Source of the DNA: Pseudomicrostroma phylloplanum
Taxonomy: Eukaryota; Basidiomycota; Exobasidiomycetes; Microstromatales
Assembly (NCBI GenBank): GCA_039545275.1
Contig: BCHS01000008.1
Coordinates: 496,001 to 560,000, forward strand
Length of the DNA: 64,000 nt
Reading direction: 5' to 3'
Below are positions 1 to 12,215 of this stretch, piece after piece. The notes beneath the pieces were generated by a model. That model had not been told where the DNA came from. It saw only the letters and a list, made by a program, of their open reading frames with translations, and searched no databases. The first letter of the stretch is position 1. Every line of letters starts with the position of its first letter. The position numbers and the translations under genes were made by a program.

Positions 1-2468
1 AGCCGGATGCTCGGCCAGGAAGCGATGTAGAGAAGTCTGCCCGCTCGTTCAGGGGGCCAGTCTGGTTCGTAGGCGTCAGAGGGCGAGATTGCTTCTTCTC
101 GACTACTTTACCGGCGCTACGGGTCCACCAGGACCAGTGTAGGAGGAGGGCGGGCTGGAAGCGCCAGCGCTGCGGTGCCTTGACAGCAGCAGACGCTGTC
201 GGATCAAGAGAAGAAGAAGCTTCTGTGGTCGACTGCAGCCGGTGATCCTCTCGATGGGAGGATTCGGCCTCGTCTCCACCTTCAGCCAGGGATTGAGGCA
301 GGACATCGGTGCTCATCCAGTGCTTGGAGGCGGTGATGGCCAAAAGAGGCAGCAGGACAAAAGGCAGAGCCATGGAGAGGGCTACTTGGCTTGCGACGAG
401 CTGGTGAGGGGGTCCATTGCAGATCGGGTGGTCAGCACACGTGTTCCCTTTGGGTGAGCCAAGCTCATCATCGAGCTCTCACTCACTAGATCATCAAGTC
501 CCGCCCTCCCAATGCCGGCCGCAACCGCAAAGGAAGGGATGAGGGTGATGCCTCGCGTCAGACATCGACGCAGGAAGGGGTTCGTCTTCCACTTGATCAT
601 CCCCTCCGAGATGACCTGCCCTGCCAGGGTGACGGTGATCGAGGCAGACTGGCCCGAGGCGAGGAGAGCGACGGCGAAGAGGATGGCGAAGACTGACGAA
701 GGTCATAGGGTGCAATGACTTGGTTCAGCTGAGTGTCTTTCCGATATCCGACCCTGTAAATCTCTTACTCACCATGGTTCAACCGTTCCTTGATGAGCTC
801 AAACGCCTGAAAAAGATCACCAACCACGAGACCACCACGGTCTCCACTTGAGCCGTCCAGGCCAAAGAAGAAGGCCTGGGCAGCAATGATCAGCAGAGCA
901 GAGTTGGTCGTGATGGCAAAGAGGATCATTGATGCCGCCACGTCGATCGTCGCATGCACGACGCGACGCTTGATGGCTCGCACGTCTCTTGCTGGGGGAG
1001 TGATCATTGCGTCTTCTTCGCAGTCGGCTGTAGAAGGATCCTCGCCATTGAAGGCGGCGATCACTCTGGCACGCATTCGCTGAAGTCTCTGCCTAAACAC
1101 AAGGCTTGGAGTGACTGCTTGAGCCTGGCTGTGCTGTGCCAGGTCCTCATCACCGTCGAGACTGTCACGCTCCTCCTCATCGTAGGTCCGAGCCAGCTCC
1201 GCTTTCTTGGTCATCGGTGCCTCCCTCTCGAAGCAGGAGAAGTGACTGCCCAGGAATAGACCATGCGGCATGACCGTCGCACCCAGGATGCCAATTGCGA
1301 CATACAACGGCTGGGGCTGCACGACCGTCGCCGAGGGCAGGTACCCCTCGAACACATCGGGCCAGTGTGGGTCTACCCGCACTACAAGGGCGATGAGGCA
1401 GCTGATGACGATGAAAACCAGGATGGCTACGAAGAACTCAAAGATGCGCAGGCTGCGCGTGTCGGGCTTGTAGATTAGGAGGATGAGGAAGACGTCTGCC
1501 GAGGTGATTAACACGCCGCCCCAGAGTGGGAGGCGGGGGAAGAGGCTGGCAGAACAAGGGGAAAGGATCAGTAGCTGCTTAGGATGTGGCATATCATGAG
1601 CTCTTTATGCTGACTCACAGGTTGAGAGCAATGGCACTGCCAACGAGCTCTGCCAGCTCAGTGCAAATGATGGCGGCCTCAGCCACAAAGTACAGCAACC
1701 ACAGCAAACCCAGTCGTCCTCTCTGCGCCCATATGCTTTTCCTAGTAGGCGGTAGGGCTACATTGGAGTCTGCTCCCTCTCGTGCTCCAAGCGATGCAGC
1801 ATGTAGAGCCATGCTGGTCGGCCGCTTGTCCTTACCCAGCGACAGGACCCACTCTCGTGTCAGAACAGCTAGATCCTTGTTGCAGACGATGCCCATCCTA
1901 AGGGCCAGCACCTGCAGGATGATCCCGAATATACCGGTGAGGAGGATGATGAAGAGGAGGGGGTAGCCGAATTGTGACCCTGCTCGGAGATCAGTAGCCC
2001 AGTTGCCGCTGCGAGGATGAGGAGGCAGACGCTGCTTAGAAATGAACTTTGAGCACCAGATTGCGAGCCCTGTGGTACTCACGGATCGCAATAGGCAACA
2101 GACATGGTGATGCCCGGACCCAGATACTTCACCTGCGTCTTCAAGACCGTCCATATATTCGACGTCAGCGTACCTCGTCCGCCCTGCCGTTGCCGTTGGC
2201 CGCGCTCTGTGCTCTGCGTATCAGACGAGCTCGACGAGCTACCTCTCCCTCCAGCTCCTCCCCCCTCTTCCCTCCCACCTCCCCCACCTCCATCTGGCGG
2301 GCCCCTCTTCTGCAATTCTATGTCATCCTCGTACGGGTCCGCTGAAGAGGGTCTGCCCAGAGCTGCAGTGTCGGAAATATCATGTAGTGGTCTCCTGGAG
2401 TTCCGGCTGCGCGGGTTTGCTAAGAGCGAGCGGGTAGGAATGCGAGTCGAGGGGGAGGCGAGGTTCAT
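1..2468 (-). CDS. NRAMP/SMF-family divalent metal transporter (3' end cut by window edge)
   Basis: Proton-coupled importer of Mn2+/Fe2+-type ions in a plasma or endosomal membrane, inferred from family. Exons read on the minus strand: 2468-2083, 2008-1619, 1545-773, 692-487 and 400 to beyond position 1. All four introns have GT-AG ends and keep frame. The TM1 metal-binding motif DPGN is at about residues 128-131 and is split by intron 1. The TM6 motif MPH is at 351-353. Further typical NRAMP stretches are the WGGVLIT segment, the ALLASGQS segment and a LVASQVALSMALPF segment after intron 4. The N-terminus (about 110 residues) is Ser/Gly/Arg-rich and cytosolic. A hydrophilic loop of roughly 95 residues lies between TM6 and TM7. 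After the segment ending SKHWMSTDV the frame stays open but hydrophilic to the edge, so the last membrane helices must lie outside the window. The start ATG at 2468 is the first one that gives a family-like N-terminus. Divergent with the DUF1275 gene. Confidence 0.93.
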
Positions 2469-3018
2469 GGATCCGAAGGCCAGTAGACAACGACTGATAT
2501 CGTGAGGAAAGGAGGGGGTGCGGGTATCTTGCTGAGTGGTATATAACTCAAGGCTGACAACAGACACAACAGACCCCGGTATTCGGTTCGGCTTGGCTTG
2601 GCTTGGCTCGGCTTGGGTACATTGCGGAAAGAAACGGGCAGCCCCTTCTCCTGTCCTTGGCGGAAACGCGGACCGGCGGAACGGGGCGGCTTCTGTACGT
2701 CTGCGTGTGCGTGTGCGTGTGCGGGGCAAACCTGACATTTTCTCCTGGCGGGGCGTGGTGTGGCACGCGAATGTGAGTGCGTGAGAGCGAGGGATCGGAA
2801 CGGCGTGCCAGACGGAAGGGGATGCGGGAAGCCGGGAAAGTTGGATGCGGAGAGAGATTAGGATTAGGGGTCAATCTCGCAACGTGGGGTGGGGGATGTA
2901 CGCGTTGTGTACCACTCTTAGGAAGAGACAACACCCAGGCAGACAGACAGACGGGCAGACATGCAGGCAAGACGCACTGCTATCCGACACTCATGACAGT
3001 CAGCGCGCCTTCATCGAG
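2469..3018. promoter_or_regulatory. Divergent intergenic region with GC-rich microsatellites
   Basis: About 550 bases separate the NRAMP and DUF1275 starts and hold no convincing gene. It contains repeated GGCTT units near 2590-2617 and alternating GTGTGC units near 2701-2725. It must carry both promoters, but I cannot assign a TATA box or factor site. Confidence 0.5.
2590..2725. repeat. GGCTT and GTGTGC short repeats
   Basis: About five imperfect GGCTT units near 2590-2617, then alternating GTGTGC units near 2701-2725, in the divergent NRAMP/DUF1275 spacer. Confidence 0.7.
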
Positions 3019-4062
3019 ATGGTCAGTAAAGCCACATCGTCCCCATCCTCTCCCCCTCCGTCTCAACCCCGGACACGGCATGTGGTGAAGGAGCACCTCC
3101 TGCAGGACATCTGCAAGCCCGCTCTGCGCATCCACCTCCTCGTCATCTCCTTTGGCACCGGTCTCCTCGACGCCGGCTCCTATGCCGACTTTGGCATCTT
3201 TGCCTCCAATCAAACAGGAAACACTATCATCCTTCTGACAGAGGCCGTCGCCTCTACGCGCTCCTCCGTGGGGTCCGGAGCGCCGATCCTGACCGTGGGC
3301 GTCTCCCTCGCTGCCTTCCTCATGATGGGCGCCATCTTCGGGCAACTAGGCAATCACTTTGGAAGGTGCAGACGCATCTGGCTAGCCATCTCCACACTCG
3401 TACAGGTGACATTCCTCCTGGTCACGGCGATTTTGCTGCAGACGAGGGTGTTCAGGGTGGGTGAAAAGGTACAGGAAGGAGAGTATAGCAGGAGAGACGT
3501 GGATGGGGCACTGGTCATATTTATGCTCGCAGCGGCATCCGGGATACAGGTCTCCATGGCAAAATCCGTTGGGTGAGTAGCCCTGATGAGGACGAAGTAA
3601 GTATTGCCTTCGTCAGTAAACGACGATGCTAACTCCCCCGCTGTCCTCATTGCACTCCACTGCACTCCACGCCCACCCAGCGTCCCCGAATGTCCCTCCG
3701 CAATGCTCACCTCCCCCTACTCCGACCTCGTGACCGACCCCCACCTCCTCTCTCCTCACCTCCGCACAACCGAAGTCTTCTCGAGGAATATCCGGCTCAT
3801 CTACATCTTGACACTCAGCGCAGGGACACTGGTGGGGGCGGCGCTGTACTACTATGCGGATACGGTGGCGGTGGTTTGGGTGGCGTTTGCGCTGAGGACG
3901 GGAAATCTGGTGCATATACTTGTTGCGGGGGCGGTAAAGGGGGGTGAAGAGGGGGAAGGGGTGCAGCGGCGGGATGTGATAGGAGCGGAGGAGAAGGAGG
4001 AAGTGATACGTGGGGAAGGGGCGACTCTTAAGAGACTCGTTGCGAACGAAGAGAGCCGATGA
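3019..4062 (+). CDS. DUF1275 (YoaK-like) polytopic membrane protein
   Basis: Predicted protein of 311 residues from two exons, 3019-3572 and 3681-4062, with a gtgagt donor and cccag acceptor. It has the DUF1275 hallmarks: the LLDAGSY motif near residues 49-55 at the end of the first hydrophobic helix, NQTGNT near 66, and after the splice a PECPSAMLTS segment typical of fungal members. About six hydrophobic helices are visible. The C-terminal 45 residues are charged and Glu-rich, probably cytosolic. The family is widespread in bacteria and fungi and its biochemical role is not established, so no substrate is proposed. The start was placed at 3019, just before the family-like N-terminus; upstream in-frame ATGs would add a low-complexity leader. 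Its 3' end converges on TFG2 with about 200 bases between stops. Confidence 0.88.
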
Positions 4063-4266
4063 TTGACGCAGCTCAGAGACGGACATACCCATCAACACAT
4101 CCTTGCTGACTTGCTACGAACCTATAATGACTTACACTCGGAGCTAGACGGCTGGACGATGCGATGATGAACCAAATGTCATGTATAATGTCTTAGAGAT
4201 ACAATGTTACACATAGAGCCAGAGCTAGACGAGAGTCATGAAGGACCCTTTCCTGCCCTCCATACT

Positions 4267-5863
4267 TCAGATGACGTCCTCCATCTCCTCATCGTCTTCC
4301 TCTTCTCCCTCGCCCTCTCCCTTGACGGCGTTAGCGATCCCAGCACCGCCGGCGCCGCCAGCGAGCCCGTCTCGAGCTCTCTGCTCCTCTTCCTGCTTGC
4401 GCTGCTGCACATACTCGCTCTTGAGACTCCACTGACCCATGTAGGGTCCCCTCTTGTGCTGGTCAGCAATCGAGCTCAAGGTCTCACGCAGGTAAGACTC
4501 AGGCTGGTGCGTCTCGTCACGCAGGGCCTTGATGGTCCAGTAGGTGTAGCGCTCGTAGCAGTTGAAGAGGAGGTCTAGCAGCTCGTTCTTGGGCAGACGG
4601 GTGAACTTTTCCTTTTGAGCCGTCGAGGCTGTTGGCTTTGGATTCTGGACCTGAATGGGAGGTGAAAGGTGAAGGGGAAGTCATTGAGCAGATGTCCACA
4701 CCGGTCATTAGTCTCTTCTGTACACGTACGATGAAGGAGCTTGCAGACTTGTTCTTCATGTGACCCTGTCCCAGACCAGCCATGAGCATATTGTGAGCTC
4801 CATCATCTGCATCATCTAGCATCTTGACGGTCCTCTTGGGCTTTGTAGATTCCAGCTTTCTCCTACGTAGAATCTCTCGATACTCCGGGGTGAAGGTCGC
4901 CGCTCGATTAGAAGGCGTACCACTAAGGCCAAGGCCAGTCTTGCTGTCTGGAGCGCCAGAAGCCGTGGCCGCCGAGGAGGCAAGGATCGAAGGGCTCACG
5001 CCGCGACTTGAACCTTCGCTCATGGAGGCAAGGATGGGCTTTACGGCCGCTTCGTTTGTGATTTTGCCTGCAAATGCCGTCGTGACTGTGTAGCAGAGCG
5101 AGAGGAGTCAGTCATCCAATCTGGTCCCCGGCATCAGTGCTTGCTCCCTGCACTCACTCTTCGCTCGCTTCCTGCGCCAAGACGGGCGAGCTGCCGAAGA
5201 GCTTCCTCCTGCACTGGAGATGTCCTCGTCATCATCCAGCTCCTCCTCGTCATCTCCCTCGTGCTTCTCTCTGAAGGCAAAGATGTTCCTCTTGGCAGTC
5301 TGCTGAGCTTCGCTTGTGAGCTTCAGGTCGTAATTGCGGGGTATCCGCTTCACGTCCCGGCCTGCTGTAGCTGGATCGTACTCTGGTAGCGGGATGGGGG
5401 CATCTGGAGCCGAGGGCAGTATGAGCTCGATGCGCTGGTGACCCTTGCTGTCAGCGCTGCGAGGAGGGTCAAGAGTGGGTTCCGCAGAAGGTACAGAGGA
5501 AGTGGCGGAAGCTTTCGAAGTCAGAGGCGGCTCCGTTATTGGCCGGAAGCGAGTAACACCTCCTTGTACTCACTCGTATACTCTGACTTTTCCCAGATTC
5601 AGGTCGTCCTGTGTGAGGTTGGACCAGCCGTCATAGAGGAACCTGGGCACCTTGACCAGCCATGCCGTCTCCTGCTCTTCCATCCTGAAATCTTCATCAG
5701 GCTCCGGCGACCGCTCCCTCTGCTGATCAAGGTAGTCTGGAGGTGGTGCCGTCTTGGCATTGGATGAGGATGATCCTGCTGAGGGCACTCCATTCCTCAT
5801 CGACGAGGATGAGTTGACCCTGCTCATGTTTGAACCCGAAGGGGTGCCATCTCGGGCTGCCAT
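4267..5863 (-). CDS. TFG2: Transcription initiation factor TFIIF subunit beta (RAP30/Tfg2)
   Basis: Nuclear general transcription factor subunit that pairs with TFIIF alpha and brings RNA polymerase II to promoters. Four exons on the minus strand (5863-5574, 5456-5158, 5085-4730, 4650-4267) give about 442 residues. The N-terminal dimerisation part starts with ETAWLVKVPRFL and LGKVRV. A GKITNEAAVKP segment follows in exon 3. The C-terminal winged-helix DNA-binding region reads FTRLPKNELLDLLF, then YWTIKALRDETHQPESYLRETL and the HKRGPYMGQWSLKSEY ending typical of RAP30. A Ser-rich leader of about 65 residues, an Asp/Glu-rich linker and an acidic tail are extra, as is common in fungi. Exon 3 has two usable in-frame acceptors 18 bases apart; the upstream one was chosen because it keeps residues seen in the family. 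Divergent with VPS8. Confidence 0.94.
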
Positions 5864-6308
5864 GGCTCTCTCGTCAGAGGATCAGAGTATGCCAGTGGAC
5901 CAGAAAGCCGTCTGACGAGCAGCTTATGCTGCGTGGAGTATTGGTAGAAAGGGAGGAGAAGTTAAGATGATGTGAGGAAGATGTTGCCTCTGTGGTCTAC
6001 TGATGCTGCACTGATGGGCAATGCGAGAAGGAAAGGAAGGAAGTCCAGCGACGGCAATGGCATCAGACGTGGTCCATGCAGACGCCGCCGCGGTGCTCCG
6101 CTCGCAACCATCGGCAATTCCCTCGATTCGCTCCCTCACCGCCAGGACACTTCCTCATCATCGCCTCGACGCCGCAGACACAGTCGTCTCTCCCTAAGAA
6201 CCAACTATCCTTCTCCATCACGCCGAGCCCACCGCCATGTTGCCCTGAATCAATGGCGCAGAGTCATCGCCCGTCTCAGCCATCTCCCTCCCCGACACCA
6301 CTTCACCC
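5864..6308. promoter_or_regulatory. Divergent promoter region TFG2/VPS8
   Basis: About 445 bases between two divergent starts. The side next to VPS8 is pyrimidine-rich, as expected of a fungal 5' leader. No gene and no specific element recognised. Confidence 0.45.
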
Positions 6309-9300
6309 ATGGCCTCAGGCCAAGGTCTCGGGACCACCAACCCCTGGGCAGAGGAATCTGAGCCTTCCCAATATGACGAGGACTTAGCTAGTATCCTCGG
6401 CAGCCAGCAGGAGACTGCTGATCGTAGCGCTCAAGGCAGGGAGACAGGGCAGACAGAGGGAAGAGGGCTGGCGGACGACCCTGCTCCTTCAGAGCCCTAC
6501 ACGCGTCCTGACTTTCTCAATGGAGACGACTACGAGGGCAGCAGACCCGGGACCGCCTCCTCAGGCAGCTACTCAGCAAAGTTGAGGTCGATCTTGGGCA
6601 GCGATGAGGTTGACGAAGCTGCAGAGACATCGGAAGCCAACGAGCAGAATGAGCTCAGAGACACAGGGACAGATGGCCTACCAGATGCTGCAAATATGAC
6701 TACGGATACCCTCGCAGCAGATACCACTTTCGAGCTGCCAGACAACTCACTGCGTTCAATACCCACCGCCCCTGAAAATGCTCGATTCCGCCACAGGCCC
6801 GCTTCCCACAAGGGCAGGGATCCTAGTCTTTCATTCTCAATGACCAGCTCGCAGCACAGCGGCTTCGAAGGTCCTCGACGGCCTGCAGAATACCCCAGCC
6901 TATCTCGGCTACGAGCAAGTGGGATCCTCCGGCCCATCTCGTCACCTGCAAGCAAAGCGGCTGATCGTTTTCGATTCCCCTTTGGATCGATGAGCTCCAT
7001 CTCGACTGTACACCGAAACGCTCTGGAAGCAGGCTCGTCTGCCCCGAACAGCGTGTCTCGCGCAACCTCGATATCTAGCTCAATGTCTGCTCAGAGGAAC
7101 CGCATTTTTCCCTACGGCGCCAACGATATCGAAGCTGCTTCTGATTTCAGCATCGACTCATCCATCCCGGGCCATCGGGCCGACGTGAATCACGGCGGCA
7201 ACGTCTCACGGACTGACCCGACAGAGATGAGCATCGCCGATCGAGGCATCTTCAAATGGTCAGCTTTGCGCAAAGTGGCTGCCTACTTCCAAGATGGAGG
7301 CAAGAGGCCAAGGGAAGTTCCGATAACAGACTCGAACCAAACACTACCTCAAGTCACCGGGGACAAGACCGTCTTTGTCGTAGGGGGCTCGTTGCTGGCC
7401 GTCGGAACAACCGAGGGCTACACTCTGGTCTTCGAATTTGCCCAAAACCTCAAGTGTATTTGCGGTTCAGTGTCTTTGGGTGAGCAAAATGTGTTCGTTG
7501 TGCTAGCATGAGCTCGATCTGACCAAAGAACCCCCCTCTCTCTCTTCCTTTTCCAGGTCGTACAGGAGGTCAAGTGACCTCACTAGCTTTCTCCGCTGAC
7601 AATTCTTTCTTGGCCGTAGGACATGCCAAAGGACACGTTGCCCTCTATGACTTGGCCAAGCCGTCATCGCCAGCGCGACAGGTCCCGCCTGTTACAGCCT
7701 CAGAGGTTGCAGCGGGAAGGAGGGAGGGGCATCTCACAGGCTCGAGGGTCCTCCACGTGGCCTTCGTTGGTGCCAGACATACAGCCATCTTCACAGCTGA
7801 CGAGAATGGGCTCAGCTTCTACCATTCGCTGGGAAAGATCTTGGGCGTTGCCTCCAATGACACCCTTCGGATTCTTGGTCGCTATCCCGAGTACATGCCT
7901 CCTCATGACGGTCGGGCTGATGGACCAAACGCAAGGCATAGGAGGAAGAGATCGCCTCCTATACTGGCTCTCACACCGCTACCTCTCGGGCCGGTCGATC
8001 ACCCTTCGGATCTGGTCCATTTTGTTGCCCTCATGACTACTCAGAAGCTCGTCGTCGTTGGTCTGAGCCCCAGCGCTCGTACGTGGTATCGCAAATCAGC
8101 TCCTCACCCGGCCATTGCTGAGAAGTCTCGGCCTACGACAGAGGCCGCCTCGGTAATACCCGCTGGTGCAGCCGAAGGTGACGAGCTGCAAGGTCTTGAT
8201 GGGCAGGCAGAGGCGTCCACCCTGGATCAAATCCTCTCTCCACGTTTGTCCGACTCGACATCCCAGCGAGACGACCATCACAGAACAGCTTGCGCGAGCT
8301 GGTTTCCTGCTCTCCAAGCAGATGAAGTCTCACCTTGTACCGATCCCTCGGGCTTCGTCCGGCCACGGCTTGCCTTTGCGTTCGATCGACAGGTGTATCT
8401 TCTCGATCTTGATGCTCGGGAGGTTGCCGCTACCGACAGCAACCACAATAGAACCAACGGAAGTAACGCCCAGCACCAGAGGAAAACGGAGCTGCAGTTT
8501 TCGGAGAGGCTAGTATGGACGGAACCTGCCGAGGTCATCGAGGCAGTTCAGTGGCTGTCACACGAGCTGATACTGCTTCTGACGCCGACCAGCTTGAAGA
8601 TCCTTGACCTGAGAGTCGGCAGAGTCACAGAAAGGGAAAGTCTGGAGCCCACTCTGCGATCACTCATGAGGCTGTCGTCCAGCTCGGCAGACGGCGCAGG
8701 GCTGCCTGGCGGAAACGGTCCCTCTTCCTCCACCTTTGTGGCTCCGAGCGTGCGAGTACACAAAGGCCGGGCCTTCTTCCTGACGCACCCACAAATAGTG
8801 GTCGGTCAGCTCATCACGTGGGGAGAGCGTCTGCTAGGTCTCGTCTCTACTGGCGACTTCCTCTCTGCCATCGACCTGGCGACTCAGTACTACGAGGGGA
8901 CAGTTCCGGGCTCTCTAGTAGGGTTGCCACAGGACCCTGCGCTACTGAAGGAACAAGTGGGGAGCAAGCTACGAGAGCTTATGTCTGCTTCCGCTCGGTA
9001 TACATTCTCACCAGATCGATTGACGGACACAACCCACATCACTGCCGATGGACGAGGTGTTGACCGTACGGAGCTCTTCGTCAGTCTCACCCGGACCTGC
9101 GCGCAGGCTTGCCTCGCAATGGGCGACATGGACTTCCTCTTCGACGACCTATACGATTTCTTCTCCGACAATGGCATCGAGAGTATCTTCGTCGAACAGA
9201 TGGTAGATTTCATCCTGGCGGGGAGGATGAGGCAACTGCCTCTTCCCGTCACACAGCGCTTGATCTCCTCGTGCCAACGAGACGAGAAGTGGGATGTAGC

Positions 9301-12058
9301 AGAGAAGATCATCTGGCACGTCGATCCGCTCTGCCTTGATCTCGATCAGGTACTCAAGCTGTGCGCAAAGCAGAAGCTCTACGATGCTATGATCTACGTC
9401 TTCAATACCGCCCTGAAGGACTTTGTGTCTCCCATCATCGAACTGCTTGGCCCTCTCAAGGAGTATCTACGAGCGAGGGAAACAGGCGATATTGCTAATG
9501 GATGGGGCGACGAGTCGCATGATGCAGCCGATGCTGAGGAGTACAATATGGAGCCAGCGGCTAGCAGTGAAGGGTACAAGATCATATCCTACATGTCGGT
9601 CATACTCTCTGGGAGGTCCTATCCAGCTCAGCAGGTGCTCGAAGAAGAGATCAGTCAACAGGCGAAAGCCTCTCTTTACGACTTCATCTTCTCAGGTCAC
9701 TGCATCGTCTGGCCGCCTGGCGGAGGCGGCAGGCTGGTCCTGTCGGTGGACGAAAGCGAGACCGAGCCTGCATACCCGTATCTGCTCCTCCTCCTGCGCT
9801 TCGATGCCGAGGCGTTCTTGGATGCTCTGGACATTGCATTCGAAGATGCCTTCCTCGATGACGAGGATCCTGACGAGGATGAGCAGAGAAGAGACAGCGT
9901 CAAGCGTCACATTACTCGGCAGAAGATTGCGGAAATCCTTCTCGAGGTGTCGCCATCGCTAGCTGAGAGCGATGTGATCTTCACAACCATCTTCATCTCT
10001 CGCAACGCACCAAAGTACCCTCAGTTCATCCGTCTTTCCGCAAGTACGGTGTCTACGTTGCTTGTCTCTCTCAGTCGAACAGGAGACGAGTTGACGAGAG
10101 ATGATCGTCAGCTCGCAGCCGAGTCCCTCCTTTCAGCCTACAGGCACTCCTTCACAGATGAAGACCTCAGCATGTTCGAGCAAGCTGGCTTCTGGCGGAT
10201 CCTACAGTCGGCGTACAAGGCGGCTGGCAAGTGGGAGAAGCTGACCACGATGCTGCTCAACGATCCTGACCTGGGCGAGGGAGTCTTCGTCCGGCTGACC
10301 GAAGTGCTCACGAAGGCTAAAAGCCGTACTCAAGGCGGCAAGACGGAGTTGGCTTCGATGATCGTAGACGCTGTGCCTCACTTGATGCCTTATGGCGCCA
10401 CGAAGACGGCGCAGCTCATCGATCGATTCTACTGGGACAAGCATGGCCAGGTGTTAGACGAGCTCGAAGCCGATGAAGAGTCGCAATTCGAGTACCTGAG
10501 AGCATTCATCGATCCTGAGGGAGTGGAACATTCTGGCGAGGAGGCTCGGCATCACGCTGCAAGGGGGCTTGATAAGAATCACCTCGATGCGGATGCACGA
10601 GAGCTCTTCATCAGTTTACAATCCCGTCTAGACGCAGGGTCTCTGCTCCGTGTCCTCGATGAGCATCAAAGAGACCCTGGCTACTTTGATCTCGAGACAG
10701 TCGGGGAGTGTGCACGGAGGAATAGCGCTTATGATGCCGTCCTCTGGGCACTGGACCGGCAGGACCAGCCCGCCAAAGCCTTTGATGCCCTCGACGAGAG
10801 CATTGCTACCGTTGCGCTCAAGATGCGGCAAGCGAGCGGAGGGAGCTACCAAGTGCAGGAGATGGCAGCCCAACTGAGACGAGCGACAAACATGGCAGTC
10901 AGGATCTGCAGCGAACGCTGCGAGCCGGCGTCCCTACGCGTGCCCTCTGCATTCAAGGTCGACGAGATGTGGTACCGACTGCTGCGCTCCCTCGTGGGTC
11001 TCGTCCACGCCGTAGCCACCCCTGGCGGCGAGAGCTCTTCGGAGTCGTCGTCTTCCTTCTCGCCTGCACTGCAGCTCTCGAGGGACATCGTACAGGATAC
11101 CCTCTCCGCAATGGTCACCTCCATGTCTGCCGCGACCGTCTCCTTCCCACACCTCTTCCGGCGACTGGTGGATGCAGAGCCGACCAAGGACGGAGGCAGC
11201 GGCAGTAGCGGGTCAGCAGGACAGACGGTGCGCTACTATGCCGAGGTCAAGACTGTCGTCGAGGGCATGGTGACCGCGTGTCGTCTGCGCACAGATCTGC
11301 TCAGCATCACCAACCGCATCTTTGACCGCGACACCTTTTCTAGTCTTGCACAGCTCACGAGGCAGAGCAAAAGAGGCTGGCGGCCGGCGTACGAAGAGGT
11401 GCGCTCGGGTCAGCGAGGTGACTCTGTGCGTGCTACTCTTGGAGGAGTAGGAGGAGTGGCGAGTACTCCCACAACGCCAGCACGAAGGAGACCTCGTCGT
11501 ACCTCTTCTACCTCCACCGCTGCAACTGCGACTGCACTTGCCCCTGGGAGCGCAACGAGGAAGACGCCCACGCGGGGCATCGACTTTCTCACGAGCGCCT
11601 CTGCTTCTTCCTTTGACAGTGCCTCCTACCTACCCCTCCAGGCTTCTGCTTCTGCGTCCGCGTCTGCCTCGCCCTCGGCTTCGCCTTCACCACTGACGCC
11701 TAGGCTCGATAAAGGCAAGGGTCGCGAGAGGCCGATCGAGGAGGTGCGGCGTGGGGATGGGTTTGGTGGTTACCATACCGACGGTGGCGGCGGCGGCGGC
11801 GGCGGCGGCAGTGGGGGTAGTGGTTCAGCAGCACAGGGAGCAGACTACTTTGGCTCTCCCTACACTCCTCAAGACGAAGGCGGCGGACCGGATCCGAGTG
11901 AAGGGTTCCTCAGCACGCCTTTTGCTGCCTTGTATGAGGAAGTTCCCATCCCTCTGCCTGCTCAGGAGTCGGCGATTGCGGGGGAGAGGATGATGATGAT
12001 GAGCGGTGGTGCTGGTGGAAGAGGACCGGTGAGGGTGCGGTTGGGGGTCGCTAGGTAG
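6309..12058 (+). CDS. VPS8: Vacuolar protein sorting protein 8, CORVET complex subunit
   Basis: Tethering subunit of the endosomal CORVET complex that links Rab5-type GTPases to membrane fusion. Exons 6309-7479 and 7557-12058 give about 1890 residues. Residues 1-310 are Ser-rich and disordered. From about 314 (FKWSALRKVAAYF) begins a beta-propeller region with blades such as VFVVGGSLLAVGTTEGYTLVF and TSLAFSADNSFLAVGHAKGHV. A long alpha-solenoid follows, including the Vps8 signature around residue 1060 (EGYKIISYMSVILSGRSYP). The last 200 residues are Ser/Ala/Gly-rich with a poly-Gly run. The C-terminal RING finger of yeast and animal Vps8 is not visible: after the conserved RGWRP segment no Cys/His pattern occurs. 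The 77-base intron has a gtgagc donor and tttccag acceptor and restores the propeller. Convergent with APS1, about 160 bases between stops. Confidence 0.93.
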
Positions 12059-12215
12059 CGGTAGCAGTACCGTCACTGTGACACTTATTCAGTGCACAAT
12101 GTGGTGCAAGCGCTTGGTTATTCGCCTCGTCCCCTTTCATTACAAATACATCTTGCAGTCTTGCGTCCAAAGACGACTGTCCCACCCACCATCACCTCGT
12201 CTGCCTTACCATTGC

